Source of the DNA: Teratosphaeria epicoccoides
Lineage: Eukaryota > Ascomycota > Dothideomycetes > Mycosphaerellales > Teratosphaeriaceae
NCBI GenBank assembly: GCA_021401465.1
Contig: JADDMT010000028.1
Coordinates: 124,001 to 188,000 of the forward strand
DNA length: 64,000 nt
Direction of reading: 5' to 3'
Shown piece after piece: positions 49,422 to 59,785 of this stretch; the stretch's first letter is position 1; the number at the start of each line of letters is the position of its first letter. Below the pieces are notes generated by a model. The model was not told the origin of the DNA. It saw only the letters and a list, made by a program, of their open reading frames with translations, and made no database searches. Both the position numbers and the translations under genes were made by a program.

Positions 49422-51667
49422 ATGGCCCTGCAGACTCCGCGCCAGCGTCCATCTGGTCGTTATGGCTCGGCGGAGAAGAGTACGTTGAGCGCCAGCACCA
49501 CCACCACCACCGCCACCGCCACAGCGAGGAAGGCGAGTCTGCAGGCGCTGACGGGTGCGGGACCAAGGACCCCGAGCAGCAGCGCCGGCAAGATGATGGA
49601 AGAGACGGATCTCGAGCTGGGCGACACGGTGAATGTGCCCGGCGACATGTACGGCACGGTCAAGTTCGTGGGCACAGTCAAGGGCAAGTCGGGCACGTTC
49701 TTGGGCGTGGAGCTGGATCCCGCCTTCGCACCTCGTGGCAAGAACAGCGGAGACGTCGACGGGTGAGTAGGGCGGAACAGGAAGCGTGTCCCCCGCCGCG
49801 TGGCTGATGCGAGTCTAGCCTCTCCTACTTCTCCGTCGACAAACCCGGATCTGGCATCTTTCTGCCCGTCTCACGTGCAGAGAAGCGCCAATCCCCTGCC
49901 GACTCGTCCCCGGACACGCCCTCCTACGCCACCAATGGCCTACACCTCAAGACTCCCGGCGCCTACACACCGCCCACCCCTTCCCTACCAGCGAAGTTCT
50001 CCAAGACGGTGGAGCCCGGCGCCGGCGCACGACCCAGCAGTCCACTGTTCAAGCCCAAGCGACCCTCTCTGCCCCGGCCCGAGTCGCCGTTCAGGAAGCA
50101 GCCCAGCCTCGCGCCTACCCCGGCCAAGCAGCTGTCCCAGAGCGCGCGTGGAGGGAGGCCCCCTCCCCCTGGCGGCTTGGCAAGCTCCACCATGTCGCCC
50201 ACTAAGACTCACCTGAAGAGCTCCGTCTCGAGACCACCTGCGTCACGACCTTATTCGCGGACGGGGTCGCGCGTCGGTGTGCGAGGAGAGCCCGACGACG
50301 AGGACCGGACGCCCGTCGGTCCACTTGCCCCCAATGGCCGCAACTTGAGCACCAGCACGACGCAGTCTTTCCCGCAGACCATGCGCTCGCCATCGAGGAT
50401 TGGCAGCTCAGGCGCAGATGCCGAAATCCAACGGCTGAAGAAAGAGCTTGCGGAGAAAGATAAGAGGCTGGACGATCAAGCTGCAAGCTTGGCTGAAATG
50501 GAGTCCAGCGTGAAGGAGCTGTCGGCACTCATCCCTCCGGAGGGTGGTGGCACGACGCCGGGAGGCTCAAGGAAGACACTGGGCGAGCTGGCAGGGGACG
50601 ATGGTCATACCGCTGCACAATTGAGGCAAATGCTGCGCGAGAAGAACGAGAAGATCAGCATGATGACTCGGGATTTTGACAGCCACCGTGCGGATTTCCG
50701 AAGCACCCTGGACAGCCTGGAGATGGCGAGCACAGAGACCGAACGCGTCTACGAGGAGCAGAAGCGGGATCTGCTCTCGCAGGTGGCTCAACTTCAAGAT
50801 GAGAACGAGGAGCTTAAGATGGAGGTGGGAGCCGGCGGGGGCAGCAAGGACGACTTGGAGGGTATCACTCGTCAGTTGAAGCAACTCGAAGAGCTGGTCG
50901 CCGAACTCGAGGAAGGCTTGGAGGAGTCAAGACGAGGAGAAGCGGAGGCGCGAGGCGAGGTCGAATTCTTGCGCGGGGAAGTCGAGCGTGGACGATCGGA
51001 GCTGCGCCGTGAAAGGGAGAAGGCTGCGGCGTCCACGGTGAAGGGTGCTGGTGGTAGCAGCGAACGCTTCACAAAGGAGCTCGAGGAGAAAGATGCCGAG
51101 ATCGCAGGCTTGAAGGCCATCGTCCACAACCTCAGCAGCGCCAATCCATCCATGACACATGGCGCTAGCTCCGGCGCGGACGCTCACGGGCTCGAGCGCC
51201 TCAAGACCGCGCTGAACGAGATGAGGCTGGAGAAGGAAGACTTGGAGAGTCAAGTAGAGCGACTTCAGCGCCAATCGGCTGCGACCAACGGACATTCACG
51301 GACTGAGAGTCAGCGCACCGCGACTGCCCAAGCGATCAGACCAGAACCCAGCAGAAACCGCAGCGGGACGATCAAGGCGGCGACAAAGCGTCGTGAGATG
51401 GCAACCCCTGCCCACGAAGATTCCTCGCAATCGGAAGGCAATTACTGCGAGATGTGCGAGTCGCGAGAACACGACACCGTGCAGTGTACCAAGCTTCGCG
51501 ACAGCTCGTCTTCGAACAAAGACGGACCTGCTGTCCTTGAGCCGGCGTCTGCACCGGGGAAGGAGAACAAGGACGGTGCTAAGGCCGCAGAGCAGGAGGA
51601 CAAATGGTGCGCGCTGTGCGAGAAAGACGGCCATTTGGCGTACGACTGCCCCGAAGAGCAGTACTAG
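49422..51667 (+). CDS. CLIP-170-like microtubule plus-end protein (CAP-Gly)
   Basis: Two exons, 49422..49762 and 49819..51667, give 729 residues; the 56-bp intron (GTGAGT..TAG) lies inside the CAP-Gly domain. CLIP-170 homologues (yeast Bik1, fission yeast Tip1) ride growing microtubule ends and recruit dynein or Tea-type partners. The CAP-Gly part is VPGDMYGTVKFVGTVKGKSG with LGVELDPAFAPRGKNSGDVD and GLSYFSVDKPGSGIFL. A Ser/Pro/Arg-rich linker follows, then long coiled coils (EIQRLKKELAEKDKRLDDQA; LEELVAELEEGLEESRRGEA). The C-terminus has two CCHC zinc knuckles (CEMCESREHDTVQC; CALCEKDGHLAYDC) and ends EEQY, like the EEY/F tail read by other CAP-Gly proteins. A triplet run encodes Thr near residue 27. 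Confidence 0.93.
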
Positions 51668-52793
51668 TCGCGGTGCTCGGGGCGGGCGTCGTCGGCGGCT
51701 TCTGCGTCTTCGAATCTGGGGCGATGGAGTCTGCAGGGGAGTCTGAAGGGGTTGATGAGGAGGGGCTTGGTGGCGAGTAGTCCTTTTGATCGGAGGAGGA
51801 TGGTTCTGGAGGTGCCGGGGTTGAGGGTGGAGAGTCCGGAGGGGGAGGTGGTGGAGGGGGCTGTGTGTCCGGTGGATTTGAGAGTGGAGGAGAGGAGGTG
51901 GAGGGAGGTGAGGAGGTTGGCCAGGGAGAAGCTGGGATATTCGATTGTTGGTCGGCTCGGGAGGGGGAGTGCGGAGGGCACCGGCTTTGGCACTGGTGCT
52001 GGGGGTGGGTAGGGCGTGTGCATATATTGTTTGGCCGGTACGTGGGCGTGAGCGAGGATGTGCGGTGGCTGTCGGTGAATGTGTGCTTTCTTCTTAGCTA
52101 TACCCCACTATTTGCTACAAAGCGAGAAAGCAGATGCGTCCGTTTTTTGGTTTTGGGAGGTGTAGGGAGGAGCTATAGGTATTGGCATTGGGCAGTGTCC
52201 TTTATTCTGTGTATAGGAGCGAGCCCGGGACGCCTAGATGTAAATTACAATTGCATTCAGTACGGGGGTTTGTACAGCATGTATGATCTTTCGGACGGTG
52301 TTTGAGTCTGGTGAGTGTTAAGAGAGACTACATGGGTGCTTTTACTTTTCCTCTTCTTACGCTTAATCAGAGCGTCATTATTGTTGTGGTTGGTCGCAGC
52401 ATCTTGACGAGGACTGGCGCTGAGCTGGGATCTGTCGAATGACGATCTGATGTCACCTCGTTATGATATCAATGCTCGCGACCCTGAACTCCAAGGCCCC
52501 TGTAGGCAAGTTTCTAGATCTTTAGAGCAATCGTCTCGTGCACTTGTTCCAGCTTGTGCAGCTTGTTGGATGATAACGACGCGCCATGTACGAAAGTGCC
52601 AGAAAAAACAAAAAATAACAAAAAGAATGGCACGATCGCAACAGAATTGATCCGAGTACAAGAATCGAGCGGCCAGGATCGAGTCACTGGACAGCAGCAG
52701 TGGCCGCCGCTTGACTCGCGTCAATTTCTGTTCACCATCTCGAAACATGACCGAACTTGATCGATATCTGCGTCAACACGAGACATAGTAAAA
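51668..52793. other. Intergenic between CLIP-like gene and SmG
   Basis: About 1.1 kb. Overlapping ORFs downstream of the stop (51664..52023 minus; 51865..52305 plus) show no motifs and are strongly G-rich on the plus strand; probably 3' untranslated sequence. The right part holds the SmG promoter. Confidence 0.35.
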
Positions 52794-53184
52794 ATGCCTC
52801 AAGCACAGCCTGAGCTCAAGAAGGTGTCTACGTCCCACGACCCCAACCCAGACTCAGTTGGCGATCCCCAGGCTAACCTACCACACCACAGTATCTCGAC
52901 AAGCGCGTCGAAGTCCAACTAAACGGCTCGAGAAAGGTCATGGGCACGCTGAGAGGATACGATGTGAGACGCGCCCACGCTCAGAGGAAACAGCAAGACA
53001 ACAACAACTGCATGACTGACTCGGTCCTCAGGTCTTCCTCAACATCGTCCTGGACGAAGCCACCGAGTCCAAACCAAACAACGAGAAAGTGCGGCTAGGC
53101 ATGTGCGTGATCCGCGGCAACTCGGTGGTCATGATGGAGGCGCTGGACAGGATCGGTGGGGATGATAGGCGACCGAGAGACTAG
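52794..53184 (+). CDS. smg1: Small nuclear ribonucleoprotein G (SmG)
   Basis: Three small exons, 52794..52823, 52892..52963 and 53032..53184, give 84 residues; each exon is too short to stand out as an ORF. SmG is one of seven Sm proteins that ring the Sm site of spliceosomal U1, U2, U4 and U5 snRNAs. The start MPQAQPELKKYLDKRVEVQL, Sm1 motif NGSRKVMGTLRGYDVFLNIV, DEATESKPNNEKVRLG and Sm2 motif CVIRGNSVVMMEALDRI are diagnostic. The introns are 68 bp each (GTGTCT..CAG and GTGAGA..CAG), both phase 0. It is convergent with aro8, 465 bp away. Confidence 0.95.
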
Positions 53185-53649
53185 GTGGAGAGAGACATGG
53201 AGGCGGCGGGGACCATTGAGGCCGGAGCATCGCGCCATGAGACCGCGCCCCTGGGCATGATACTCACGCAGAAGATGCTGCGAAAGCGGACCCGACGACG
53301 AACACATCTTATGCCGCAATTATGTCATCGCACATGTGGCCGCGATTCATGAGCGCTCTGCGCGCGCCAGATCCGCTCACGACGAGGAAGTACGGCGTTC
53401 AGCCGTCGTCGGCTTGAGGGAAGCTTTGAATCAAAAAGTGAGGGCCTCCCTTTGCATGACTGTATACCAAGGCCATGATTTTTACAGTATTGCTAGAGAG
53501 CGGCCGGGAGTGTCATGCGGCGTATGATGTTTGACGCCGAGAGAAGAACGACGACGACTTTTATAAAGCAATCTACCTATCTAGTCCAAGCGCCACGCTG
53601 AGAACGAGACTGCAAAATTTGGCCGCCTGTCAGAAGACCTCACAGGGCA
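53185..53649. other. Convergent 3' region SmG / aro8
   Basis: About 465 bp shared by the two 3' ends. Short ORFs only; nothing recognised. Confidence 0.35.
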
Positions 53650-55278
53650 TCAGTGCTTCCCATTAGCCTCGCCATTCCCATTTGAAGGAGCAACCTCAAT
53701 CCCGAACGACTCCCTGACAGCTTCACCGAATCGCCGGATGGCCTCCTGAATCTTGTCAAACGGCGCCGCAGCATACGTAGTGCGGAAGAAAAGCTGCCGC
53801 ACTTCCTGCCCACGTCCCGCAAAGAACCAGGACCCTTTCATGAGCAATGTGCCTTTCTCCACATTCTTGTGGAAGATCTCGTCCTCGATCTCGGCTACAC
53901 TTTGAAAACCGTGGTGCGGGTGCTTGCTAACGTCCAACTTCAACCAGTGAAACATGCCCGCCATGGGAGGTACCCACGAGACCACGTCTTTAGGCAAGTA
54001 CTTCTCACAGGCTTCGAGGACGACGTTCCGACGGGCGGTGTACTCGAGACGGATGTGGAGCAGCCAGTCTAAATAGCCGGCATGACCCCAATGGTCTTCA
54101 AGGAGCTTATAGAGCAGCAGCTGGCTGACGCCGGACGGGCCTTGTGTAGAGAGGTCGGCGTGGGTGCGATACCGCTCGCACAGCTGCTCCGATGCTGTGA
54201 GCCAGCCGACTCTACTTCCCGGCGCAATGACCTTAGAGAAGGAATCGAGTCGCATCACTCGGCCGTCGACATCTAGCGACAGGAAGGAAGGCACAAGTGA
54301 ATTCAGGAAATCCTCGTGCGACTTCGGCGGCGGTACGCCCGGGCTATCTGGGCCGGTGTAGGGCTGCATTTGCAAGAAGTAGTACGGCTCATCTTCCACA
54401 ATGATCAGATCATGCTTCTGCGCGACAGCATAGACTGCTTGCCGGCGCTCTAAAGTCTGCGTTGCGCCGGTAGGATTCTGTCCAGTCGGGACGGTGTAGA
54501 TGAGTCCGGGCTTCCTCCCTCTTCTCGCCTTCTGATCCCAGTTACTGACAACCTCATCGAGGCTTTCGGCGATCATACCATGCTCGTCGATCCTGACGCC
54601 CGCCACGGTCAGTCCCATCGGCATCGCAGTCTCAACCGCCGCCGGGAACGTAAACTCCTCACTCAAAATCGAATCGCCCGGCTTCGTGAGCATGCGCAAG
54701 ATCATTTCCCACCCGGAAGTAGACCCGATGGTCATCGTGCAGCTCCAGTCCTGGTAAGGCGGATTGTGGACGATCTCAGTGTGCTCCACCATCCAGCGAA
54801 GGAATTGCGCGGCCCCATGGCCTTGACCATATTGGAAAGCAGTTGCAATATCGAAGCCAGACTTGTTCTTTGCCATATCATGTTTGCCGACCGAGATCGT
54901 AGCCTCCGGATATCTGCCAAAGGCAGGCACTTTGAAGTTCAGCTCCTCAACTGGGAAATACTCGCTCGATGGCAGACCGCCACCTAAGCTGATCAGTCCG
55001 GGAGTCTTGAGAAATTTTGCAGCCTCTTTCAACGAGCTCCCTTGTCTGCCCGTCGTCTCAGCACTGAGACGATCGTCCCATCGCTTGGCATTTTTCTTAT
55101 GTAGATGATGAGTAAGACCTTTGTAATTGTCAATATTGGCCGGTGCTGCAGCACCTGCAACCAGCTTTCCTGAAGCAGCACGTCGTTTCGCAAGGTTCTC
55201 AATCGTCAATTGATCAGGAATAGTGAAAGTCGCAGTATCCGTGGCCGGCAAAGTCTCAATTGTAGCTGAAGGAGCCAT
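53650..55278 (-). CDS. aro8: Aromatic aminotransferase Aro8-like
   Basis: A single exon of 542 residues from ATG 55278 (MAPSATIETLPATDTATFTI); codons upstream are in frame but begin with GTG. It is a PLP-dependent fold-type I aminotransferase (Aro8/kynurenine aminotransferase II type) that transaminates Phe, Tyr, Trp and often 2-aminoadipate, in the cytosol. The family blocks are TPGLISLGGGLPSSEYFPVE, GFDIATAFQYGQGHGAAQFL, TIGSTSGWEMILRMLTKPGD, the substrate/PLP segment YTVPTGQNPTGATQTLERRQ, DLIIVEDEPYYFLQM and the Schiff-base lysine in RLDSFSKVIAPGSRVGW. The length is typical. The extra upstream 22 codons (QKSCCSVSVAARALTTSARM) could act as a targeting sequence only if a non-ATG start were used. 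Confidence 0.93.
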   Translation of the reverse strand: MAPSATIETLPATDTATFTIPDQLTIENLAKRRAASGKLVAGAAAPANIDNYKGLTHHLHKKNAKRWDDRLSAETTGRQGSSLKEAAKFLKTPGLISLGGGLPSSEYFPVEELNFKVPAFGRYPEATISVGKHDMAKNKSGFDIATAFQYGQGHGAAQFLRWMVEHTEIVHNPPYQDWSCTMTIGSTSGWEMILRMLTKPGDSILSEEFTFPAAVETAMPMGLTVAGVRIDEHGMIAESLDEVVSNWDQKARRGRKPGLIYTVPTGQNPTGATQTLERRQAVYAVAQKHDLIIVEDEPYYFLQMQPYTGPDSPGVPPPKSHEDFLNSLVPSFLSLDVDGRVMRLDSFSKVIAPGSRVGWLTASEQLCERYRTHADLSTQGPSGVSQLLLYKLLEDHWGHAGYLDWLLHIRLEYTARRNVVLEACEKYLPKDVVSWVPPMAGMFHWLKLDVSKHPHHGFQSVAEIEDEIFHKNVEKGTLLMKGSWFFAGRGQEVRQLFFRTTYAAAPFDKIQEAIRRFGEAVRESFGIEVAPSNGNGEANGKH

Positions 55279-56107
55279 TCTTGCTGAGGTCGTAAGTGCT
55301 CGTGCGGCAACAGAGACCGAACAACAGCTTTTCTGTACCTGCACTCAATGGGACGGGCTAGGTAGCGACTCGGAATGTCGGAATGCCAATGCTTATCCCG
55401 GGCTCCGCCCTCGTTCCTTTGCAGCGATGCCTAGCAAAATTTCTCGGAAGGACTTCGTACGGTCTGCGCCGGACATCCCGGGTTCCAAACTGAATTGTAG
55501 AGTCTTAGACCAATGCCATTTCGGTTTCCAAACTGGATTATAGGATCCTAGATCAATGCACCAGTGAGTTCCAGGTGATCTATCAATTCAATGACCCCGT
55601 GCGATCTTGCTTCAACATTGTAAATTGCTGGTATGGTACACGCGGGCCGGTACCACTAAGCCGATACAAGCCGTCGAAAGTGCAGGAACGCATTCCTTAT
55701 TTTGGCAGTGGACGCGAGGACCAGGGATCAATTGCTCGACGAGATTGAAGACTTTCCTCTTGGAAGCACATTCGTTGTATACATTAGCAACTGCACATTA
55801 TAGACTTGGACCCATTACAGTTGCGCGTCGCAGCGAGGAGGCTGCTCTTATCGATCCTCGCTCCTCCCACTCTCCGCGGCCAAACCATGATGACAGCATC
55901 TCTCTCTGAAGACGCAACAAGTAGTACCTAAGCAAACCGTGGTATCTCGCTCGGTTGTACGCGGACTATGTTGTCCGCCAAAAACTTTCGCCATGAACAC
56001 CTTGCGACAAAGACACGCACATGACCACCGCGAGATCTCCGCAGATCTGCGTCGTAAAAGCCGTTGAACTCATTGATTCACAACTGTACAGCCTTGCCAG
56101 AAATTTA
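55279..56107. other. Intergenic aro8 / rax2
   Basis: About 830 bp with the aro8 promoter and the rax2 3' region. No recognisable gene. Confidence 0.35.
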
Positions 56108-59100
56108 CTAAATCTTTGGCGCACCCTCTTTCTCTGCCAGACCGTGAAGCAATGACTCCGGTGGAATACGAGAGAGGTTGGCATTCCTGTCCATGCGCAT
56201 CATAGGCACGTAGCCCTCTCTCTTCCTGCGGTGACGCTCGATGAAGATGCCGGCGACAATGATGAGGAAAATGAGGCCAAGTGAGATGGCTAAAGATATC
56301 AGAACGACCAGGCCGACAGCCAGATGGCCCTCCTCGTCGTTCATCAAGTTTGACGTGTTGGAAACAAACATCCTGCTCAACGTGCCCTGACTGCCATCCT
56401 GCTTGTTCGTCAAAGCAAATGGTGTAAATGCTGTGCCGTTGAACAATGCTGCTGATGCATTACCATAGTTTGCGATGTTGATGGCGCCAGTGACAAGCAG
56501 CACCTGGTTATCTGGCATGAGATTCGAATTCTCGTGATTCGAAGTGAGGGTCAGGACTTGCAGACCGCGAAGGACCGTGCCAGCTCCAAGTGTGGAGACT
56601 GCTGTCCAAGTCCCATCATTGTACTTGGAAAGGTATGCAGATCCATTTGATGTTGCTGTGCCCGCAGCCCACCACTGATTGTACTGACTGTTGGCGGGCG
56701 TGAGTGCCGTGATCGGGCCTGGAAGCGCGCTCGCGGCCTTGTAGGCACTGAACACCTGCTTCTTCGCGTCGTACGAGACCATGGTCGTGGCATTGCCGTC
56801 AAGAGTCAAGTTGCCTGCAACGATGAGTGTGTTCTGTTCCGACCAGACCATGCCAGTGATAGTGCCTCCCAGACCGGCGCCAGGCGTGTTCCACTGCATT
56901 GTCGATGCGTCGTAGTAGCACAGTGTCGCACAGGGCAAGCTACCGGCCAGAGAGAAGGAGCCGCCGACGTAGACATTCGCATTGTCTGGCTGCACAGCGA
57001 TGGCGTTGACGATGACATCGATGCCGGCGAGAGCTGGAGGCTGCGTCGCGGCGAATTCGGCTCCGATAAGATCATAAACGATCAGGCCGTTGACGCTGTT
57101 GCCATTGACAGTGCCAGTGACACTACCACCGGCGTACAAGAATGTCTCATACGTGCCCATGGCCAAGAACGTGGACTCCGAATCAAGCCCGCTGACACCA
57201 GTGATGGTACGAGTGTTGGTGTCGTTCACGAAAATAAGGTTTTCGACTGTGGAACCGTTCGAGGCAGTCGCGCTGAACTGTCCACCGAGGATCGCAAGGC
57301 TGAGGGAGCTTGAATTGTAAAAGGTACCCTCGTAGACACCAGAGTATCCTGTAGTGGTGATCGCTCGCTTGATCATGGAAGAATTCGAAGAGTTACTGGC
57401 ATGGATGCTGACACCCATGCTTTCTAAAGTTGGGTCGCCGTTGCCCAGAAGCTCAACCGCGCCGCTGTATCCGAGACCTTGGGAGGTGATTTGACCGGCA
57501 TATAGGGTCGAGGAGCCCGGCACGGTAGTGTATGCGTCGAGTTTGCCGTTGACAGAGTCGTCGGCTCCTTCAATATTGTTGAGCCAATTCTTGCGACTTG
57601 GCACCCAGATGGCAAATCCCTTGACAGTAAAAGCAGCGTTGCCACTGAAGCTGTTGACGGAAGTGAAATCACCGGTAATTGTAAGACATTCCTCCGAGTC
57701 GCCGCTGTCAGTGACGTTGATGATGAGGGGTACCATCTCGCTCACAGCACCATTAACACCAGCGCCGAGCGCGACCCACTGTTTTCCCGAAGTGTCGTAC
57801 GAGGCGACATTATTGAGGCCCGGGACGGAATCGTCGGCAGTGTTCGTGAAGTTGCCTGCAAGGTATAAGGTGGTGCCATTTGCATACATATTAGCAATAT
57901 TGGCATTCAGCCCGCCATTCGCGAGTGCGACAGCGTTGGTGCCAATCTCCATGACGTTGGAAATCCCTGCCGCAGAGAAGTTGCCAGCGATGTAAAGACC
58001 ATTGCTCGTCTGCACCATCGTGTTGACAGTCGCGCCCGTGCTAAGGTTCGCACCAGCCGTATCGATGACGGAAGTCGTGAAGTCGGTGTTGACGACAGCC
58101 TCATTGGGGTTGTACTCGTACAGGCCATTGAGCCCACCAGTAGTAGTGATGAGCTCGAAGCGGACACGCTGTGCAACCACAGTGAGGGGGACGTTCTGGT
58201 TGGCAACCGGCGTCAAGGTGACACTCGGCTTGAAGCTGGCAGTGTCGACGTCCACGTAGCCGTAGTATATCTGGTCGTATTTGTCATAGTTATTCGTTTG
58301 AAAGACGGTAGCGCTGACAGCTGAACCGTCAGAAGTCATGGAGCCAGTCATGTTCACCTGTCCACGAGTCGAGCAAGTGTTGTCGCGCAGGCAGCCTGGC
58401 GTGTAAACAGTTACGGAGTAATTCCCAGACTGGGTAATGGCGGGATTAAAGACGACTGAGACGTTAGAGCCAAGTTCTGCCGGACTGTTCAAAGTTGCCG
58501 AAAGGTATGCGGATGTCCCATCACCTTGTGGCTGCTGCGTCCAAAGTCCAGTGGCAGGGCTCACAGTTGAACTGGAACCAGTGCTCACGTCGTCGCATTT
58601 CGGCTCGTTGAAGTCGTTGATGGCGAAGGAGAAGATATCATCCTGGAACATCTCAATGCCATCAAAACCACCGCCCCCACCATACCATTCCGTGATGTAG
58701 ATCCTGAACTGGTTCATACCAACGGCTGGCATAAATCGAAAGTCTTGGTACGTCGAATTGTTCTGTGGGAGTGGGCAGTTGTTGTAGCATGTCTGATTGC
58801 TGCCGTCCGTGTCTGTGTACGCGAACTCCAAAATGCCGCCTGTGTTGAGATTCTCAAAATGCCAGGTCTTGGTCCCGCGATTGGACTGCTGGGTGTTGTA
58901 CAAGCGCAGCTTGGTCGGATTGAAGCCAAAATCGTAACTGCCCTCCCACCAGCCAGCTGTGTTATCCGCAAGGAGCCAGGTATTACCGGAACCAGATTGC
59001 GCCGCCGTCTTGCAGATGATGTTGCGCGGATCGCTGAAGCCGGGGGTCGGGGTGCTGCCAGAAGAGGTGATGTTGCCAGAGCCAAGATTGATGACCTGCG

Positions 59101-59785
59101 CGTCACGCTTGTCGGGAATCGTAGTATTGCCCAGACCGTCAAAATTCCCTGCAAACACGATATTGCCTGCGGAGTTCTTGACGATCGAATTGACTGGCCC
59201 GTTGAATCCCTCAAATGGAAGGTCAGTCCATTTGGTGGTCCATGACATGGCATTGGTCGAATTGCTCGCGATGAAGGACCCGCCAACATACACAACGCCA
59301 GAACTGCTGTCGCAGTAGACTGCATTCACCTGGCCGCTGATGCCGGTAAGGTTTTGAACGGTGGAAGTATTCGGGTTGTACAACGCGATGCCCTGAGACT
59401 CCACGCCACCCAAGCTGGTGAAGTTGCCACCAACTATTATGCCGTTGAGAGTGCCGTCTTTGCTCACAAATGGACACATGCTCACGATATACGCGTCCGC
59501 CTGTTCCAATGTCTCGAACGACCCGTCTGGGTACCGCGTGAGCAGCGCTTGACTGCCATTGGTACTGTATGCGTCCTCATTCTGACCCTCGTAGTCGTAT
59601 AGCGAAATGCTGTCGAAGTCGCCCACAAGCGCTACGCGTCCAAGCGATGACAATGAAAGATTCGGCGATGCTACCGATTGTGTCGAGGATGCTGCGCATG
59701 CATTTCGCGACAGGATGGGTGCCGTGAGGATGAACGCGGCGAGCTCTGGGCCCACGGCCAGCAGCTGCGACACCAGACTTCGCAT
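56108..59785 (-). CDS. rax2: Rax2-like polarity landmark protein
   Basis: A single exon of 1225 residues. Rax2 is a large type I membrane glycoprotein that marks the cortex and maintains polarity (bud-site memory in yeast, hyphal tip growth in filamentous fungi). The N-terminus has a hydrophobic signal region (ELAAFILTAPILS), followed by many kelch/propeller-like repeats of the form VGGNFTSLGGVESQGIALYN, VYVGGSFIASNSTNAMSW and IAGNFSAAGISNVMEIGTNA, with numerous N-glycosylation sites (NxS/T). A cysteine-containing segment (NQTCYNNCPLPQNNST) sits in the first third. Near the C-terminus a transmembrane helix (AISLGLIFLIIVAGIFIE, about 1165-1182) is followed by a basic 43-residue cytosolic tail (RHRRKREGYVPMMRM). 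Length and layout match the family. Confidence 0.93.
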   Translation of the reverse strand: MRSLVSQLLAVGPELAAFILTAPILSRNACAASSTQSVASPNLSLSSLGRVALVGDFDSISLYDYEGQNEDAYSTNGSQALLTRYPDGSFETLEQADAYIVSMCPFVSKDGTLNGIIVGGNFTSLGGVESQGIALYNPNTSTVQNLTGISGQVNAVYCDSSSGVVYVGGSFIASNSTNAMSWTTKWTDLPFEGFNGPVNSIVKNSAGNIVFAGNFDGLGNTTIPDKRDAQVINLGSGNITSSGSTPTPGFSDPRNIICKTAAQSGSGNTWLLADNTAGWWEGSYDFGFNPTKLRLYNTQQSNRGTKTWHFENLNTGGILEFAYTDTDGSNQTCYNNCPLPQNNSTYQDFRFMPAVGMNQFRIYITEWYGGGGGFDGIEMFQDDIFSFAINDFNEPKCDDVSTGSSSTVSPATGLWTQQPQGDGTSAYLSATLNSPAELGSNVSVVFNPAITQSGNYSVTVYTPGCLRDNTCSTRGQVNMTGSMTSDGSAVSATVFQTNNYDKYDQIYYGYVDVDTASFKPSVTLTPVANQNVPLTVVAQRVRFELITTTGGLNGLYEYNPNEAVVNTDFTTSVIDTAGANLSTGATVNTMVQTSNGLYIAGNFSAAGISNVMEIGTNAVALANGGLNANIANMYANGTTLYLAGNFTNTADDSVPGLNNVASYDTSGKQWVALGAGVNGAVSEMVPLIINVTDSGDSEECLTITGDFTSVNSFSGNAAFTVKGFAIWVPSRKNWLNNIEGADDSVNGKLDAYTTVPGSSTLYAGQITSQGLGYSGAVELLGNGDPTLESMGVSIHASNSSNSSMIKRAITTTGYSGVYEGTFYNSSSLSLAILGGQFSATASNGSTVENLIFVNDTNTRTITGVSGLDSESTFLAMGTYETFLYAGGSVTGTVNGNSVNGLIVYDLIGAEFAATQPPALAGIDVIVNAIAVQPDNANVYVGGSFSLAGSLPCATLCYYDASTMQWNTPGAGLGGTITGMVWSEQNTLIVAGNLTLDGNATTMVSYDAKKQVFSAYKAASALPGPITALTPANSQYNQWWAAGTATSNGSAYLSKYNDGTWTAVSTLGAGTVLRGLQVLTLTSNHENSNLMPDNQVLLVTGAINIANYGNASAALFNGTAFTPFALTNKQDGSQGTLSRMFVSNTSNLMNDEEGHLAVGLVVLISLAISLGLIFLIIVAGIFIERHRRKREGYVPMMRMDRNANLSRIPPESLLHGLAEKEGAPKI

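Noticed and set aside
55279..55344. Aro8 mitochondrial presequence from 55344
   Set aside because: The 5' codon is GTG and no ATG lies upstream in the frame, so the cytosolic start at 55278 is preferred.
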